Below, piece by piece: positions 6,674 to 12,989 of a stretch of DNA of 16,736 nucleotides; position 1 is the first letter of the stretch; each line of letters starts with the position of its first letter. The notes beneath the pieces are model-generated. The model was not told the origin of the DNA and did no database searches. It worked only from the letters and a program-made list of their open reading frames with translations. The translations under genes and the position numbers were made by a program. Origin of the DNA: Chloroflexota bacterium (GTDB taxonomy: Bacteria > Chloroflexota > Ktedonobacteria > Ktedonobacterales > Ktedonobacteraceae); NCBI GenBank assembly GCA_027316975.1, contig DAHVFL010000038.1, positions 1 to 16,736 on the forward strand, read 5' to 3'.

Positions 6674-7188
6674 GTTACTTCCTTCGCTGCCGGAGTAGGC
6701 GTGTGAAGCAGGGCGGGGGCGCGATGCAAGGCGGGAGCAGGCGTGTGAACCAGGGCGGGGGGGCCGCGAGAGCGGCGAAGCCCCGCCCGTACCCTATACG
6801 CGCTTCGCGGTTGTCCTTTGTCGTTTGCACCTGTCTTACTTCGCTGGTTGCGATAATTTAGAATCGCGTGTTGGATGTCACGAATGAGGCCATCCACAGG
6901 GCGTTTGACGCGGTCGGCCAGCTCGCGCAAAGGAAGACGATGCACTGTTTTGTCACTGGTAATACGCAACGACTGGTCCAGGTAGCTTTCGGGAATACGA
7001 TAGTAATGCGCGATATAGGGAACGGTCATCCAGGAGCGAATGGCGCTGACATCGCCTGTGACCACGAGCTTGCGTTCTTGCTGAAACCTCTGAAAAGCCT
7101 GCACCGCCTGCACTGCGAAAAAAACGGTCAGGCCCAACGCCAGGCATAATACTATAGCGGCGCCAACTAATTTTAGACGCGCATTCAA
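6670..7188 (-). CDS. Single-pass membrane-anchored protein of unknown function with repeat-derived tail
   Basis: The protein has 172 residues from a TTG at 7188 preceded by AGGAG with a 10-nt gap; no in-frame ATG fits. Residues about 6-29 form one transmembrane helix, followed by a soluble part (about 35-115) with two helical segments (VPYIAHYYRIPESYLDQSL and LPLRELADRVKRPVDGLIRD) resembling helix-turn-helix-like modules. I do not recognise a family. From about residue 130 the sequence is low-complexity, with PALVHTP and PALLHTP repeated 14 residues apart, because the DNA (6696-6789) is a GC-rich palindromic repeat. The natural protein may have ended earlier. It is coupled by a 4-nt overlap to the DedA gene, suggesting a joint envelope role. 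Confidence 0.7.
   Translation of the reverse strand: MNARLKLVGAAIVLCLALGLTVFFAVQAVQAFQRFQQERKLVVTGDVSAIRSWMTVPYIAHYYRIPESYLDQSLRITSDKTVHRLPLRELADRVKRPVDGLIRDIQHAILNYRNQRSKTGANDKGQPRSAYRVRAGLRRSRGPPALVHTPAPALHRAPALLHTPTPAAKEVT
6696..6789. repeat. GC-rich REP-like repeat inside the coding end of the membrane-anchored protein gene
   Basis: GGCGTGTGAA-x-CAGGGCGGGG occurs twice, 42 bp apart (from 6698 and from 6740), and GGGCGGGG at 6753-6760 pairs with CCCCGCCC at 6782-6789, enclosing a CCGCGAGAGCGG region. Because the direct repeat is a multiple of three it leaves the reading frame open. It appears to have been inserted into, or grown within, the 3' end of the gene. Confidence 0.65.
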
Positions 7189-7205
7189 ACCTGGAAGGCT
7201 CCTAC

Positions 7206-7234
7206 TTGACGATGTATGGACTCTCCTCTAGAAT
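7206..7234 (+). promoter_or_regulatory. Promoter of dut, placing initiation at the start codon
   Basis: TTGACG (7206-7211, 5/6), a 17-nt spacer and TAGAAT (7229-7234, 5/6) form a good promoter. Initiation about 7 nt after the -10 falls at about 7241-7242, the A of the dut ATG. This predicts a leaderless mRNA and rules out the in-frame TTG (7206) and ATG (7212), which lie within the promoter itself. Confidence 0.6.
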
Positions 7235-7241
7235 AACAGAT

Positions 7242-7691
7242 ATGAACAATTTAACGCAACCATTTGAGGTGACGATCAAACGTATCGATAAGGACTTGCC
7301 TTTGCCTGTGTATGCTACGGCGGGTTCGGTGGGCTTCGATTTGTTTTGTCGTGAGGATACGGAAATTGCGCCGCGCACGATTGAGCTGGTACCCGGCAAT
7401 GTCATAGTGCGTATTCCACACGGTTATATGCTCATGCTGATGCTGAGAAGCAGCACGCCGGTACGCAAGGGTCTGCTCATTCCCAATGGGGCAGGTATTA
7501 TCGATCAGGATTATTGTGGCGAGGGGGACGAATTGAAGATACAGGTATTGAACTTTCGCGAGGAGCCGGTGCTGGTGAAACGCGGTGAGCGCATTGCCCA
7601 GGGAATTTTTGTTCCCATTGCTCGCGCTACCTGGCACGAGGTGGATGAAATGGGTGAGGGCCGGGGCGGTTTTGGCAGCACGGGCATATAA
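7242..7691 (+). CDS. dut: dUTPase (deoxyuridine 5'-triphosphate nucleotidohydrolase)
   Basis: The protein has 149 residues from the ATG at 7242, chosen because the promoter ends just before it. It hydrolyses dUTP to dUMP and pyrophosphate, keeping uracil out of DNA and feeding thymidylate synthesis; the family acts as a homotrimer in the cytoplasm. All five trimeric dUTPase motifs can be found: I, A27-GSVGFDLF; II, R69-S-S; III, G83-AGIIDQDYCGEG with catalytic D88 and Y91; IV, ERIAQG (116-121); V, GRGGFGSTG (140-148). Deviations from common versions are LRSSTP in motif II (usually GRSSLA), Y-C-G-E-G-D in motif III (usually Y-R-G-E) and glycine after IAQ in motif IV. Length is normal. It is followed 23 nt later by a J-domain gene, probably in the same transcript. 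Confidence 0.93.
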   Translation: MNNLTQPFEVTIKRIDKDLPLPVYATAGSVGFDLFCREDTEIAPRTIELVPGNVIVRIPHGYMLMLMLRSSTPVRKGLLIPNGAGIIDQDYCGEGDELKIQVLNFREEPVLVKRGERIAQGIFVPIARATWHEVDEMGEGRGGFGSTGI

Positions 7692-7714
7692 ACGCCAGCA
7701 GGTACAGGTATAAG

Positions 7715-8032
7715 ATGCAACACAACTACTACGAAATTCTCGAAGTCTCGCCTTCCGCGACGCTGGCAGAAATTAAACGCTCCTATCATCGTCTCGCGCG
7801 CCTGCACCATCCCGATCTCAATAAACAGGGACTTGATACCCATATCAAACGGCTGAACCTGGCCTACCAGACGCTGCGCGATTCCCAGAAACGCGCTGTC
7901 TACGATGAGCAGCTTGCTGAAGAGCAGCGCCAGGCCGCGCTGCGTTTGAAGGCGAAGCGCCAGGCTGAAATGACCTGGACAAAGGGTTTGTTTGGTTTCG
8001 TCGATGAATTGAAAAAAGGTCTTAAAGAGTAG
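7715..8032 (+). CDS. J-domain-only protein (DnaJ-like, type III)
   Basis: The protein has 105 residues from the ATG at 7715. Residues 4-66 are a J domain (YYEILEVSPSATLAEIKRSY, HPD at 32-34, then AYQTLRDSQKRAVYD), the module that stimulates the ATPase of DnaK/Hsp70. The Gly/Phe region, zinc finger and substrate-binding domain of full DnaJ are absent. The remaining 40 residues are a charged, Gln/Arg/Lys-rich helix and a short amphipathic tail. It may direct DnaK to a particular client. It lies 23 nt after dut with only a weak ribosome-binding site, so expression may depend on dut transcription. Its TAG stop lies inside the left arm of the hairpin at 8029-8088. Confidence 0.9.
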   Translation: MQHNYYEILEVSPSATLAEIKRSYHRLARLHHPDLNKQGLDTHIKRLNLAYQTLRDSQKRAVYDEQLAEEQRQAALRLKAKRQAEMTWTKGLFGFVDELKKGLKE

Positions 8033-8088
8033 GGACGAGGACGCCCACAAGGGTCCCCACCCGTCCACTCATCCACCCGCGTCCCTAC
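8029..8088. repeat. Inverted repeat carrying the stop codons of two converging genes
   Basis: GTAGGGACG at 8029-8037 pairs with CGTCCCTAC at 8080-8088. The TAG of the J-domain gene (8030-8032) and the TAG of the WD40 gene (8085-8087 on the - strand) are the same position in each arm. The interior contains GACGCCCACAAGGG, related to the palindrome at 2186-2289. It could act as a bidirectional transcription stop, though the T-runs of a classical terminator are missing. Confidence 0.7.
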
Positions 8089-9062
8089 GCAGAGGATTCC
8101 CCTCCTGGGGTGGCAAAATTCATTTGAATATTCGTGAAAACTCTCACTGTGTGATCGCTTGACGCAGCAATCAAATTCCCATCAGGCGACCACATCACCG
8201 CGCGTATCCATTTCCTGTGGCCTTGATTGAGGTTGATGCACTCATCCGTTGCCGGCTGCCATACCTGCACGCGCATATCATCTCCGCCAGAAACGATGTG
8301 CTGGCTGTCGGGCGACCAGGCGAGTGACTTTACCGCTTTCGTATAGTGGTTAAATGCGTGGATGGTTTTGCCTGTGGTGGCTTCCCATACCTGTATGGAA
8401 GTGTCCTGGCCGGCGGAGGCGATGAACGCGCCGTTGGGCGACCACGCTGTGGTGTAGACTGGCCCGCTATGGCCTGTACAGGTCACTTTCACGTCGCCGG
8501 TGAAGGCATCCCATACCATTATGCTGTCTTCAAAGCTGCACGTGGCGATGTGGTTTCCTCGCGGTTCCCATGACGCGGCAAATACGCGGTACTGGCGCGT
8601 GTGGGTGAAAAGCAGTTTGCCTGTGAACGCTTCCCATACCTGCGCTGTGCTGTCGCCGTAGTCTCCGCCGGAGACGATATGCTTTCCGTCGGGCGACCAG
8701 GCAATACTGCGGGCCAAACGCGCATGGCCGCGATAGGTGAGGATGGTAGAGCCGCTATATGCATCCCAGACGTTGATAACGCCGGTGGTGTCGCCAGATG
8801 CAATGTATTTGCCGCCGGGCGACCACGCGACTGAAAGGAGGCTGCTCGTGTGTTCGCGGTAAATGGTGATGTCTGCGGTTTCCATGTTGGATGGGTTGAT
8901 GCGCCAGACGCGAACCGTTGTATCGCGTGACGCGGAAGCGAGAGTGGCGCTCGTGGGCGAGAAGGCCAGGGAAAAGATGTAATCGCTATGACCCTGGTAG
9001 ATCAGAGGTGGTGTGTTTGATGTACCTGCGGCATCTGTAGCATCTGTAGCATCTGTTGACAT
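8085..9062 (-). CDS. WD40-repeat protein, single seven-bladed propeller
   Basis: The protein has 325 residues from the ATG at 9062, 3 nt after the stop of the MoaB-type gene; GAGAG within that gene's end may serve as ribosome-binding site. After an approximately 20-residue N-terminal tail (TDATDATDAAG, encoded by three 9-bp repeats at 9032-9058) come seven WD40 repeats, each with the AWSPxGxxIxSGxxDxxVxVW pattern; the strongest are repeats 1, 3, 5, 6 and 7. Repeat 4 is degenerate (SWEPRGNHIATCSFEDSIMVW). Seven repeats make one closed propeller, a scaffold for protein-protein contacts. There is no kinase, signal peptide or membrane segment attached. It is most likely a cytoplasmic scaffold; the partner is unknown. 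The tight linkage to the MoaB-type and CpXC genes suggests co-expression. Confidence 0.9.
   Translation of the reverse strand: MSTDATDATDAAGTSNTPPLIYQGHSDYIFSLAFSPTSATLASASRDTTVRVWRINPSNMETADITIYREHTSSLLSVAWSPGGKYIASGDTTGVINVWDAYSGSTILTYRGHARLARSIAWSPDGKHIVSGGDYGDSTAQVWEAFTGKLLFTHTRQYRVFAASWEPRGNHIATCSFEDSIMVWDAFTGDVKVTCTGHSGPVYTTAWSPNGAFIASAGQDTSIQVWEATTGKTIHAFNHYTKAVKSLAWSPDSQHIVSGGDDMRVQVWQPATDECINLNQGHRKWIRAVMWSPDGNLIAASSDHTVRVFTNIQMNFATPGGESSA
9032..9058. repeat. Three tandem 9-bp repeats encoding Thr-Asp-Ala units
   Basis: CATCTGTAG occurs at 9032 and 9041 and, with one change, at 9050. Read on the - strand it encodes the TDATDATDA stretch at the N-terminus of the WD40 protein. It lies in the flexible tail before the propeller, so copy-number change would be tolerated. 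Confidence 0.7.
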
Positions 9063-9065
9063 CGG

Positions 9066-9551
9066 TTAATGCTCTCGCGGTCCTTCGGTCAAGAGGTTGA
9101 TGGCGTGGGGCAGCACGGGCAGGATGCATTCCAGGCATTCGCGCACGGCTCTGGGGCTGCCGGGCAGGTTGATGATGAGGGTGTGCCCGCGGGTGCCGGC
9201 CACGCCTCGCGACAACATGCCGAAGGGAGTGTGTTGCAGGCTGACTGCCCGCATGGCCTCGGCGATGCCGGGCGCTTCGCGGTCGATGACCGCCCTGGTG
9301 GCTTCCGGTGTGACATCGCGTGGGGCCAGCCCGGTGCCGCCGGTGGTCAGGACGAGGTTTAGATGGCGCTCGTCGCTCCATTCGCGCAACGTGCCCTCGA
9401 TCAGGTCGCGCTCGTCGGGGATGATGGCACCCGCGTTGATGACAGCATGGGGCATCTGTGTCACCATGGCGCGGATGGTTTCTCCGCTGGTGTCCTGGCG
9501 CGTGCCTGCCGCGCCACCGTCGCTGATCGTCAACACGCCGATTGTTATCAT
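9066..9551 (-). CDS. moaB: MoaB/Mog-family molybdenum cofactor biosynthesis protein
   Basis: The protein has 161 residues from the ATG at 9551, chosen because the fold begins there (MITIGVLTISD) and AGGAG lies 10 nt upstream; the frame continues open to 9770 but that part overlaps the upstream gene and has no coding character. The family adenylates molybdopterin before molybdenum insertion (Mog/Cnx1G), although some MoaB members have no clear activity. Motifs seen: TTGGTGLAPRDVTPE (69-83, with D79 in the expected active-site position), MLSRGVAGTRG (112-122) and NLPGSPRAVRE (128-138). Length fits the family. It stands between CpXC and WD40 genes with no other cofactor gene nearby, which is unusual. 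The family call is firm; the choice between moaB and mog cannot be made from sequence alone. Confidence 0.88.
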   Translation of the reverse strand: MITIGVLTISDGGAAGTRQDTSGETIRAMVTQMPHAVINAGAIIPDERDLIEGTLREWSDERHLNLVLTTGGTGLAPRDVTPEATRAVIDREAPGIAEAMRAVSLQHTPFGMLSRGVAGTRGHTLIINLPGSPRAVRECLECILPVLPHAINLLTEGPREH

Positions 9552-9564
9552 GCTTCCGTTGCTC

Positions 9565-10212
9565 CTACTCCCTGGGGGCGAGTTCGCGCATAATGGCTCC
9601 GATGCGGCGGCGCGCCCCGAAGACCCAGACGGTATATTCGTCGGGCAGGTCTTCGACTTCCACCTGGCACTGCATCTCACGCGCCAGCTTGCGGGCGATG
9701 AGCAGCAGTTGCCCGCGCTCGGCCTCGTCGCGACTGAATGTATTGAGGGCCAACCGACCCATACGCTCATCCTGGCTCAAGACGGCGTTGATGACCTCGT
9801 TCAACTGGTCCAGACCAAAGATGACCTGCAGGGGCGGTGTGTTCGCTATTTGCCCGGAGTCTTCGGGCGAAAGGGTGTGATTGGCGGTGCCGTTGCTATC
9901 GATGCCATCATCTCCTACGATGGTATCATAGGTCGTTTGCAGCCTGTCGAGAATGAGCAATCGCGCATCTTCGGGCACGTCGCCGCGTGGATGCACAAAG
10001 GCCAGCAGGTTGTGCGCGGGATCGGAATAGATGAAAGGTTGCGAGTGAGCGATACGCCGCCCGCACGAGGGGCAGGTAGAGACATTCAATAGTCCGGCCA
10101 ATACGGTATATTGCAGCGAGGGGTCTTTCGCTACATTGACATAATCATAAATGGGGCTGCTAAATTTCTCCCCACACGGGCAGCTAAAGTTGTAATCGAC
10201 TGAACGTGACAT
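9565..10212 (-). CDS. CpXC-domain zinc-binding protein
   Basis: The protein has 215 residues from the ATG at 10212; the ribosome-binding site is poor. The N-terminal half has the CpXC pattern: C11-P-C13-G, then VNVAKDPSLQYTVLAGLLNVSTC47-PSC50-G, giving a four-cysteine zinc site. The CpXC domain is known from bacterial proteins of unknown function. After residue 95 there is an acidic linker (about 98-125), then a helical and beta C-terminal part ending GARRRIGAIMRELAPRE, which I do not recognise. It is the first gene of a three-gene run on the - strand, 13 nt before the MoaB-type gene. A TGATATACT extended -10 lies about 50 bp upstream. Zinc binding is likely; the function is unknown. Confidence 0.82.
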   Translation of the reverse strand: MSRSVDYNFSCPCGEKFSSPIYDYVNVAKDPSLQYTVLAGLLNVSTCPSCGRRIAHSQPFIYSDPAHNLLAFVHPRGDVPEDARLLILDRLQTTYDTIVGDDGIDSNGTANHTLSPEDSGQIANTPPLQVIFGLDQLNEVINAVLSQDERMGRLALNTFSRDEAERGQLLLIARKLAREMQCQVEVEDLPDEYTVWVFGARRRIGAIMRELAPRE

Positions 10213-10260
10213 CCTATTATTTTCCAGAAAGGACAGTAATACGTCAGGATACGCTGATAC

Positions 10261-10269
10261 AGTATATCA
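10261..10269 (-). promoter_or_regulatory. Extended -10 (TGATATACT) upstream of the CpXC-MoaB-WD40 run
   Basis: The - strand reads TGATATACT, identical to the motif upstream of the FHA gene (3898-3906). No -35 hexamer is apparent. Initiation near 10254 would give a leader of about 40 nt before the CpXC ATG at 10212. Confidence 0.4.
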
Positions 10270-10333
10270 TTTTGGAGGGGGTTGGGATGGGAGAGGATAC
10301 GAGGGCGGGGCAAGCAAGCACCTCCACTCGCCC

Positions 10334-10602
10334 CTGATGACCTGTGACACCCGAAAAGGGGAATGGGACGCAAGCGTCTCTGGCGTCCTGTAGGGACAAG
10401 GGGCGGGGGAGGGTGGATGAGGGGGCCTTGTGCTTGTCCTCGTCGCAGTGCGACCATCCCGCCTCACGGAACCCCAACGAAACAGGCTGCCAGCAGGACA
10501 AGCACAAGGCCCCCACCCTTCTCCACATCCACCCCTTGTCCCTGCAGGACGGGAGACGGACGTTGCTCATGCTTCCCCTGTTCGGGTGTCACAGTTCATC
10601 AG
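10334..10602. repeat. 269-bp imperfect palindrome (arms about 107 bp, 54-nt loop)
   Basis: The left arm 10334-10440 and right arm 10495-10602 are imperfect reverse complements. Both begin and end with CTGATGA/TCATCAG, share TGTGACACCCGAA, AGGGACAAGGGG and GGGGGCCTTGTGCTTGTCCT, and differ at scattered positions and one poorly matched patch (about 10364-10380). The loop contains a small GTCG-CAGTG-CGAC hairpin. No open frame in it looks coding, no target-site duplication is evident, and no reverse transcriptase or transposase gene is nearby. It may be a MITE-like element, a structured RNA, or both. Confidence 0.85.
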
Positions 10603-10608
10603 TTAATG

Positions 10609-10624
10609 CGAACCACGTGGTTCG
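10609..10624. repeat. Perfect 16-bp palindrome centred on CACGTG
   Basis: CGAACCACGTGGTTCG is an exact dyad of the size and symmetry expected for a dimeric repressor site. It lies just outside the 269-bp palindrome and about 270 bp from the end of the dehydratase gene, in a stretch with no gene starting nearby, so an operator role is only a possibility. Confidence 0.5.
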
Positions 10625-10685
10625 ATTGTGGGACGGGTGTTTGACTACTCATATGAGAAACGGGTCTCCGTCCTTCAGGGTGATT

Positions 10686-10760
10686 TGTAGGGACGCGATT
10701 TATCGCGTCCGCCATGGACGAGTACTGACGGGGGCGGACGCGATAAATCGCGTCCCTACA
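10686..10760. repeat. Perfect 28-bp inverted repeat with self-palindromic arms (GTAGGGACGCGATTTATCGC family)
   Basis: The arms at 10686-10713 and 10733-10760 are exact reverse complements with a 19-nt loop. Each arm contains GGACGCGA and TCGCGTCC around TTTA or TAAA, so it also folds by itself. The arm end GTAGGGACG is the 9-mer that forms the stop-codon hairpin at 8029-8088. This looks like a dispersed REP-type element. Confidence 0.9.
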
Positions 10761-10887
10761 CTTTCCCTTATTTTTCACCCGGAAGGATATAGACCCTGAG
10801 AAACAGCTTGAGCAATTGCAGCAACTACGCCGCGCCATTGCTGAGTACTCTCGTCATGTGGCGGGTCTGCTGTGCCAGGTGTTCCTT
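10761..10887. other. Non-coding spacer, possible coding relic
   Basis: Downstream of the dehydratase gene (which ends at 10888 on the - strand). On the + strand, 10792-10878 stays open and reads DPEKQLEQLQQLRRAIAEYS and onward, an amphipathic helix-like peptide without a start codon or ribosome-binding site. It may be a remnant of a lost gene or chance. I see no terminator here. Confidence 0.3.
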
Positions 10888-12039
10888 CTAGCGTACCGCC
10901 TGGCGACGATGCCAATTCTCAGCGAACAAGTTGAAGAAGATCTTTTGCTGAGGATGCTCGCGAATCACCTCTTCATCCAGCTTCACACCGAGTCCCGGCC
11001 CTTGCGGCAGCGCAAAGTATCCATCTATCACTTCCGGGTTTCCGGGAGCCGCGGCCTTCACCCAATCCTCGGAGAAGTCGTTGAAATGCTCGAGAATCTT
11101 GAAGTTCGGCGTAGATGCCGCGAAGTGGAGGGCCGCCGCCGTCGAGACAGGCCCTCCCACATTGTGCGGCGCGACCAGGATATAGTACGCTTCGGCCCAG
11201 GCCGCCAGCTTTTTCGTTTCGAGGAGGCCGCCGAAATGGGTAATGTCAGGCTGGATGATGTCGGCGGCTTGTAATTCAAAAATCTGCCGGTAATCGTAGC
11301 GCGTGTGGATACGCTCACCGGTCGCTATCGGAATGGCAATCTTCTCGGATGCCTTCTTCAAGGCCGCCAGGTTTTCTGGCGGCACTGGCTCCTCTACCCA
11401 TGAGGGTTTGAACGCTTCTAGCTCATGGGCTAACTCTACGGCCGTGGCCGGATTGAAGCGGCCATGCATTTCTACCAATATCTCCACATCCGGTCCGACC
11501 GCGTCGCGTACCGCTTCCACAAGCGCTATGGAACGCATCTTCTCAGAGCGGTCCAGCTCATAGAAGCCAGCGCCGAACGGATCAAACTTGAGGGCGCGAT
11601 ACCCTTTCGCGATAGCTCTCATGGCGGCATCATGGAACTCCTGTGGGGTGCGCTCTACGGTGTACCAACCGTTGGCGTATGCCTTGACCTGATCTCGCAC
11701 CGCGCCGCCGAGCAGCCTGTAGACCGGTTGACCCAGCGCTTTACCCATGATGTCCCAGCACGCTATCTCGATGGTTGCAATGGCGGACATAGCGATCTCG
11801 TCCGCGCGTGCGTAATCGTTGCGATACATGCGCTGCACCAGGCTTTCGATCTCGAAGGGGTCATGTCCGAGCACGTGGTTGGGAACGGCTTCGGCGAGAT
11901 AGCCACGCAGCGCATCGGTGTGGTTGAGCATACGCACCTCGCCCACTCCAACCAGCCCTTCGTCCGTAATAACCTGGACGAAAGTCAGGTTACGCCAGGC
12001 TGTGCCCAGCACCGCGCTTTTCACGTCAACGATTTTCAC
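10888..12039 (-). CDS. Mandelate racemase/muconate lactonizing-type enolase superfamily enzyme, probable sugar-acid dehydratase
   Basis: The protein has 383 residues from a GTG at 12039, which overlaps the upstream stop as GTGA; AAAGGAG lies 7 nt before it. An N-terminal capping domain (about 1-120) precedes a TIM barrel. Expected metal ligands are E190 (in VEMHG), E216 (in WVEEP) and E242 (in TGER). H192, H292 (in APHN) and E317 (in LEHF) match the acid/base residues of D-galactonate dehydratase-like members (DgoD/GalD); K151-x-D153 sits at the end of the second strand. Such enzymes remove water from aldonates to give 2-keto-3-deoxy sugar acids. It is the last gene of a sugar-uptake cluster. 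The superfamily is certain; aldonate dehydratase is the best guess and the exact sugar acid is unknown. Confidence 0.9.
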   Translation of the reverse strand: MKIVDVKSAVLGTAWRNLTFVQVITDEGLVGVGEVRMLNHTDALRGYLAEAVPNHVLGHDPFEIESLVQRMYRNDYARADEIAMSAIATIEIACWDIMGKALGQPVYRLLGGAVRDQVKAYANGWYTVERTPQEFHDAAMRAIAKGYRALKFDPFGAGFYELDRSEKMRSIALVEAVRDAVGPDVEILVEMHGRFNPATAVELAHELEAFKPSWVEEPVPPENLAALKKASEKIAIPIATGERIHTRYDYRQIFELQAADIIQPDITHFGGLLETKKLAAWAEAYYILVAPHNVGGPVSTAAALHFAASTPNFKILEHFNDFSEDWVKAAAPGNPEVIDGYFALPQGPGLGVKLDEEVIREHPQQKIFFNLFAENWHRRQAVR

Positions 12040-12989
12040 GCACCATCTCCTTTACTTTCTTCAACGACTGGGAGAGCCAGTCCAGGGGCGCCAGACCGGG
12101 ACTGGACAGCCTCTGGATAGTAACGCGCGAGCAGGTCCAGGCCGATGCGCGCGCGGCGCACACGCTCGCGGCTCAGAGCCAGCGAGACCTGTTCAAGATG
12201 TTTGCCAACCGGGTAGATGTTGGGCGCATTCCGCAAGCCGAATTTGAGATAGACCGGGGCGGCGATACGCACCAGTTCAGCAATCTCGTACAGCCGCACA
12301 AAGCCGCCGAGATCGTCGGGTGCCTCCACGTAGACATCAAGAGGAATATCGACCGCCTGGCGGATAGCGGCAATCTGTGCCAGCGTGAGATCGGTCGGGA
12401 TATTGAACGTATCCGCTCCCAACCGCTCCATCAGGCGAATAGAGGCAGGGTTAGCGGAGGCCATCATGACGCTGATCTTGAACTGCATATCCCCGGGTAA
12501 GATGCCCGCCTGTCGCATTTCTCCCGCGACCCACAACGCGCCCTCGTCGGCGAGAAGGACGCTGCGGATGCCGAGGGAGGCGGCCCGCTTCACATCTTCC
12601 AGGCAATAGACCAGTTGATCCTGTCCCCGCAGGCGCGGACCGATAGTCTTGCCACCGCTCGCCGTCGCCATTGCCCCGATATCCCATGCCGCGTTGGGCC
12701 GGGCAAAGAGGCTGACCTCGACCTGGTGCGACCGGGCTATACGCGCCATCGCTCGAATTTCGTCGTCAGTCATAAGCAGGACGCCGCTTCCCTGGGAGAC
12801 GCGGTGTACCGTGAGATGATAGGTGTCTGCTTCATGCAGGATCGCTTCGAGCGCCTCTGGCCCTTCGGTACTGGGAATCTCGACGCGATATTGTGCCCCA
12901 TCGGGGAAGCGTTTTACGCTGTCGGGGAGAGCGTGGAGGTCCCCTGAAGGCAGGCCCAGGCTTTCGAGAAAATGTCGCGTGGCTTCCAT
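12036..12989 (-). CDS. U32-peptidase-like TIM-barrel protein
   Basis: The protein has 317 residues from the ATG at 12989, which shares its A with the TGA of the upstream gene (TGATG). The adjacent TTG at 12992 is also possible; AAAGGAG ends 7 nt before the TTG and 10 nt before the ATG. The sequence is soluble with alternating strands and helices: VHRVSQGSG (62-70), VEVSLFARPNAAWD (90-103), SVLLADEGALW (143-153), KISVMMASANP (171-181), LGADTFNIPTDLTLAQIAAI (190-209), IPLDVYVEAPDDLGGF (215-230) and VYLKFGLRNAPNIYP (246-260). This resembles proteins annotated as U32-family peptidases found beside sugar-catabolic enzymes. Its placement between lactonase-like and dehydratase-like genes suggests a carbohydrate role rather than proteolysis. 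The activity is not known. Confidence 0.75.
   Translation of the reverse strand: MEATRHFLESLGLPSGDLHALPDSVKRFPDGAQYRVEIPSTEGPEALEAILHEADTYHLTVHRVSQGSGVLLMTDDEIRAMARIARSHQVEVSLFARPNAAWDIGAMATASGGKTIGPRLRGQDQLVYCLEDVKRAASLGIRSVLLADEGALWVAGEMRQAGILPGDMQFKISVMMASANPASIRLMERLGADTFNIPTDLTLAQIAAIRQAVDIPLDVYVEAPDDLGGFVRLYEIAELVRIAAPVYLKFGLRNAPNIYPVGKHLEQVSLALSRERVRRARIGLDLLARYYPEAVQSRSGAPGLALPVVEESKGDGA

Noticed and set aside
9552..9770. Upstream extension of the MoaB-type gene to 9770
   Set aside because: The extra 73 residues overlap the CpXC coding region in another frame and are Ser/Arg/Cys-rich shadow sequence.
9097..10092. 331-residue + strand open frame
   Set aside because: It is antisense to both the MoaB-type and CpXC genes, which have clear motifs, and shows no family features.
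10334..10602. Retron-type structured RNA
   Set aside because: No reverse transcriptase gene is present on either side within the window.
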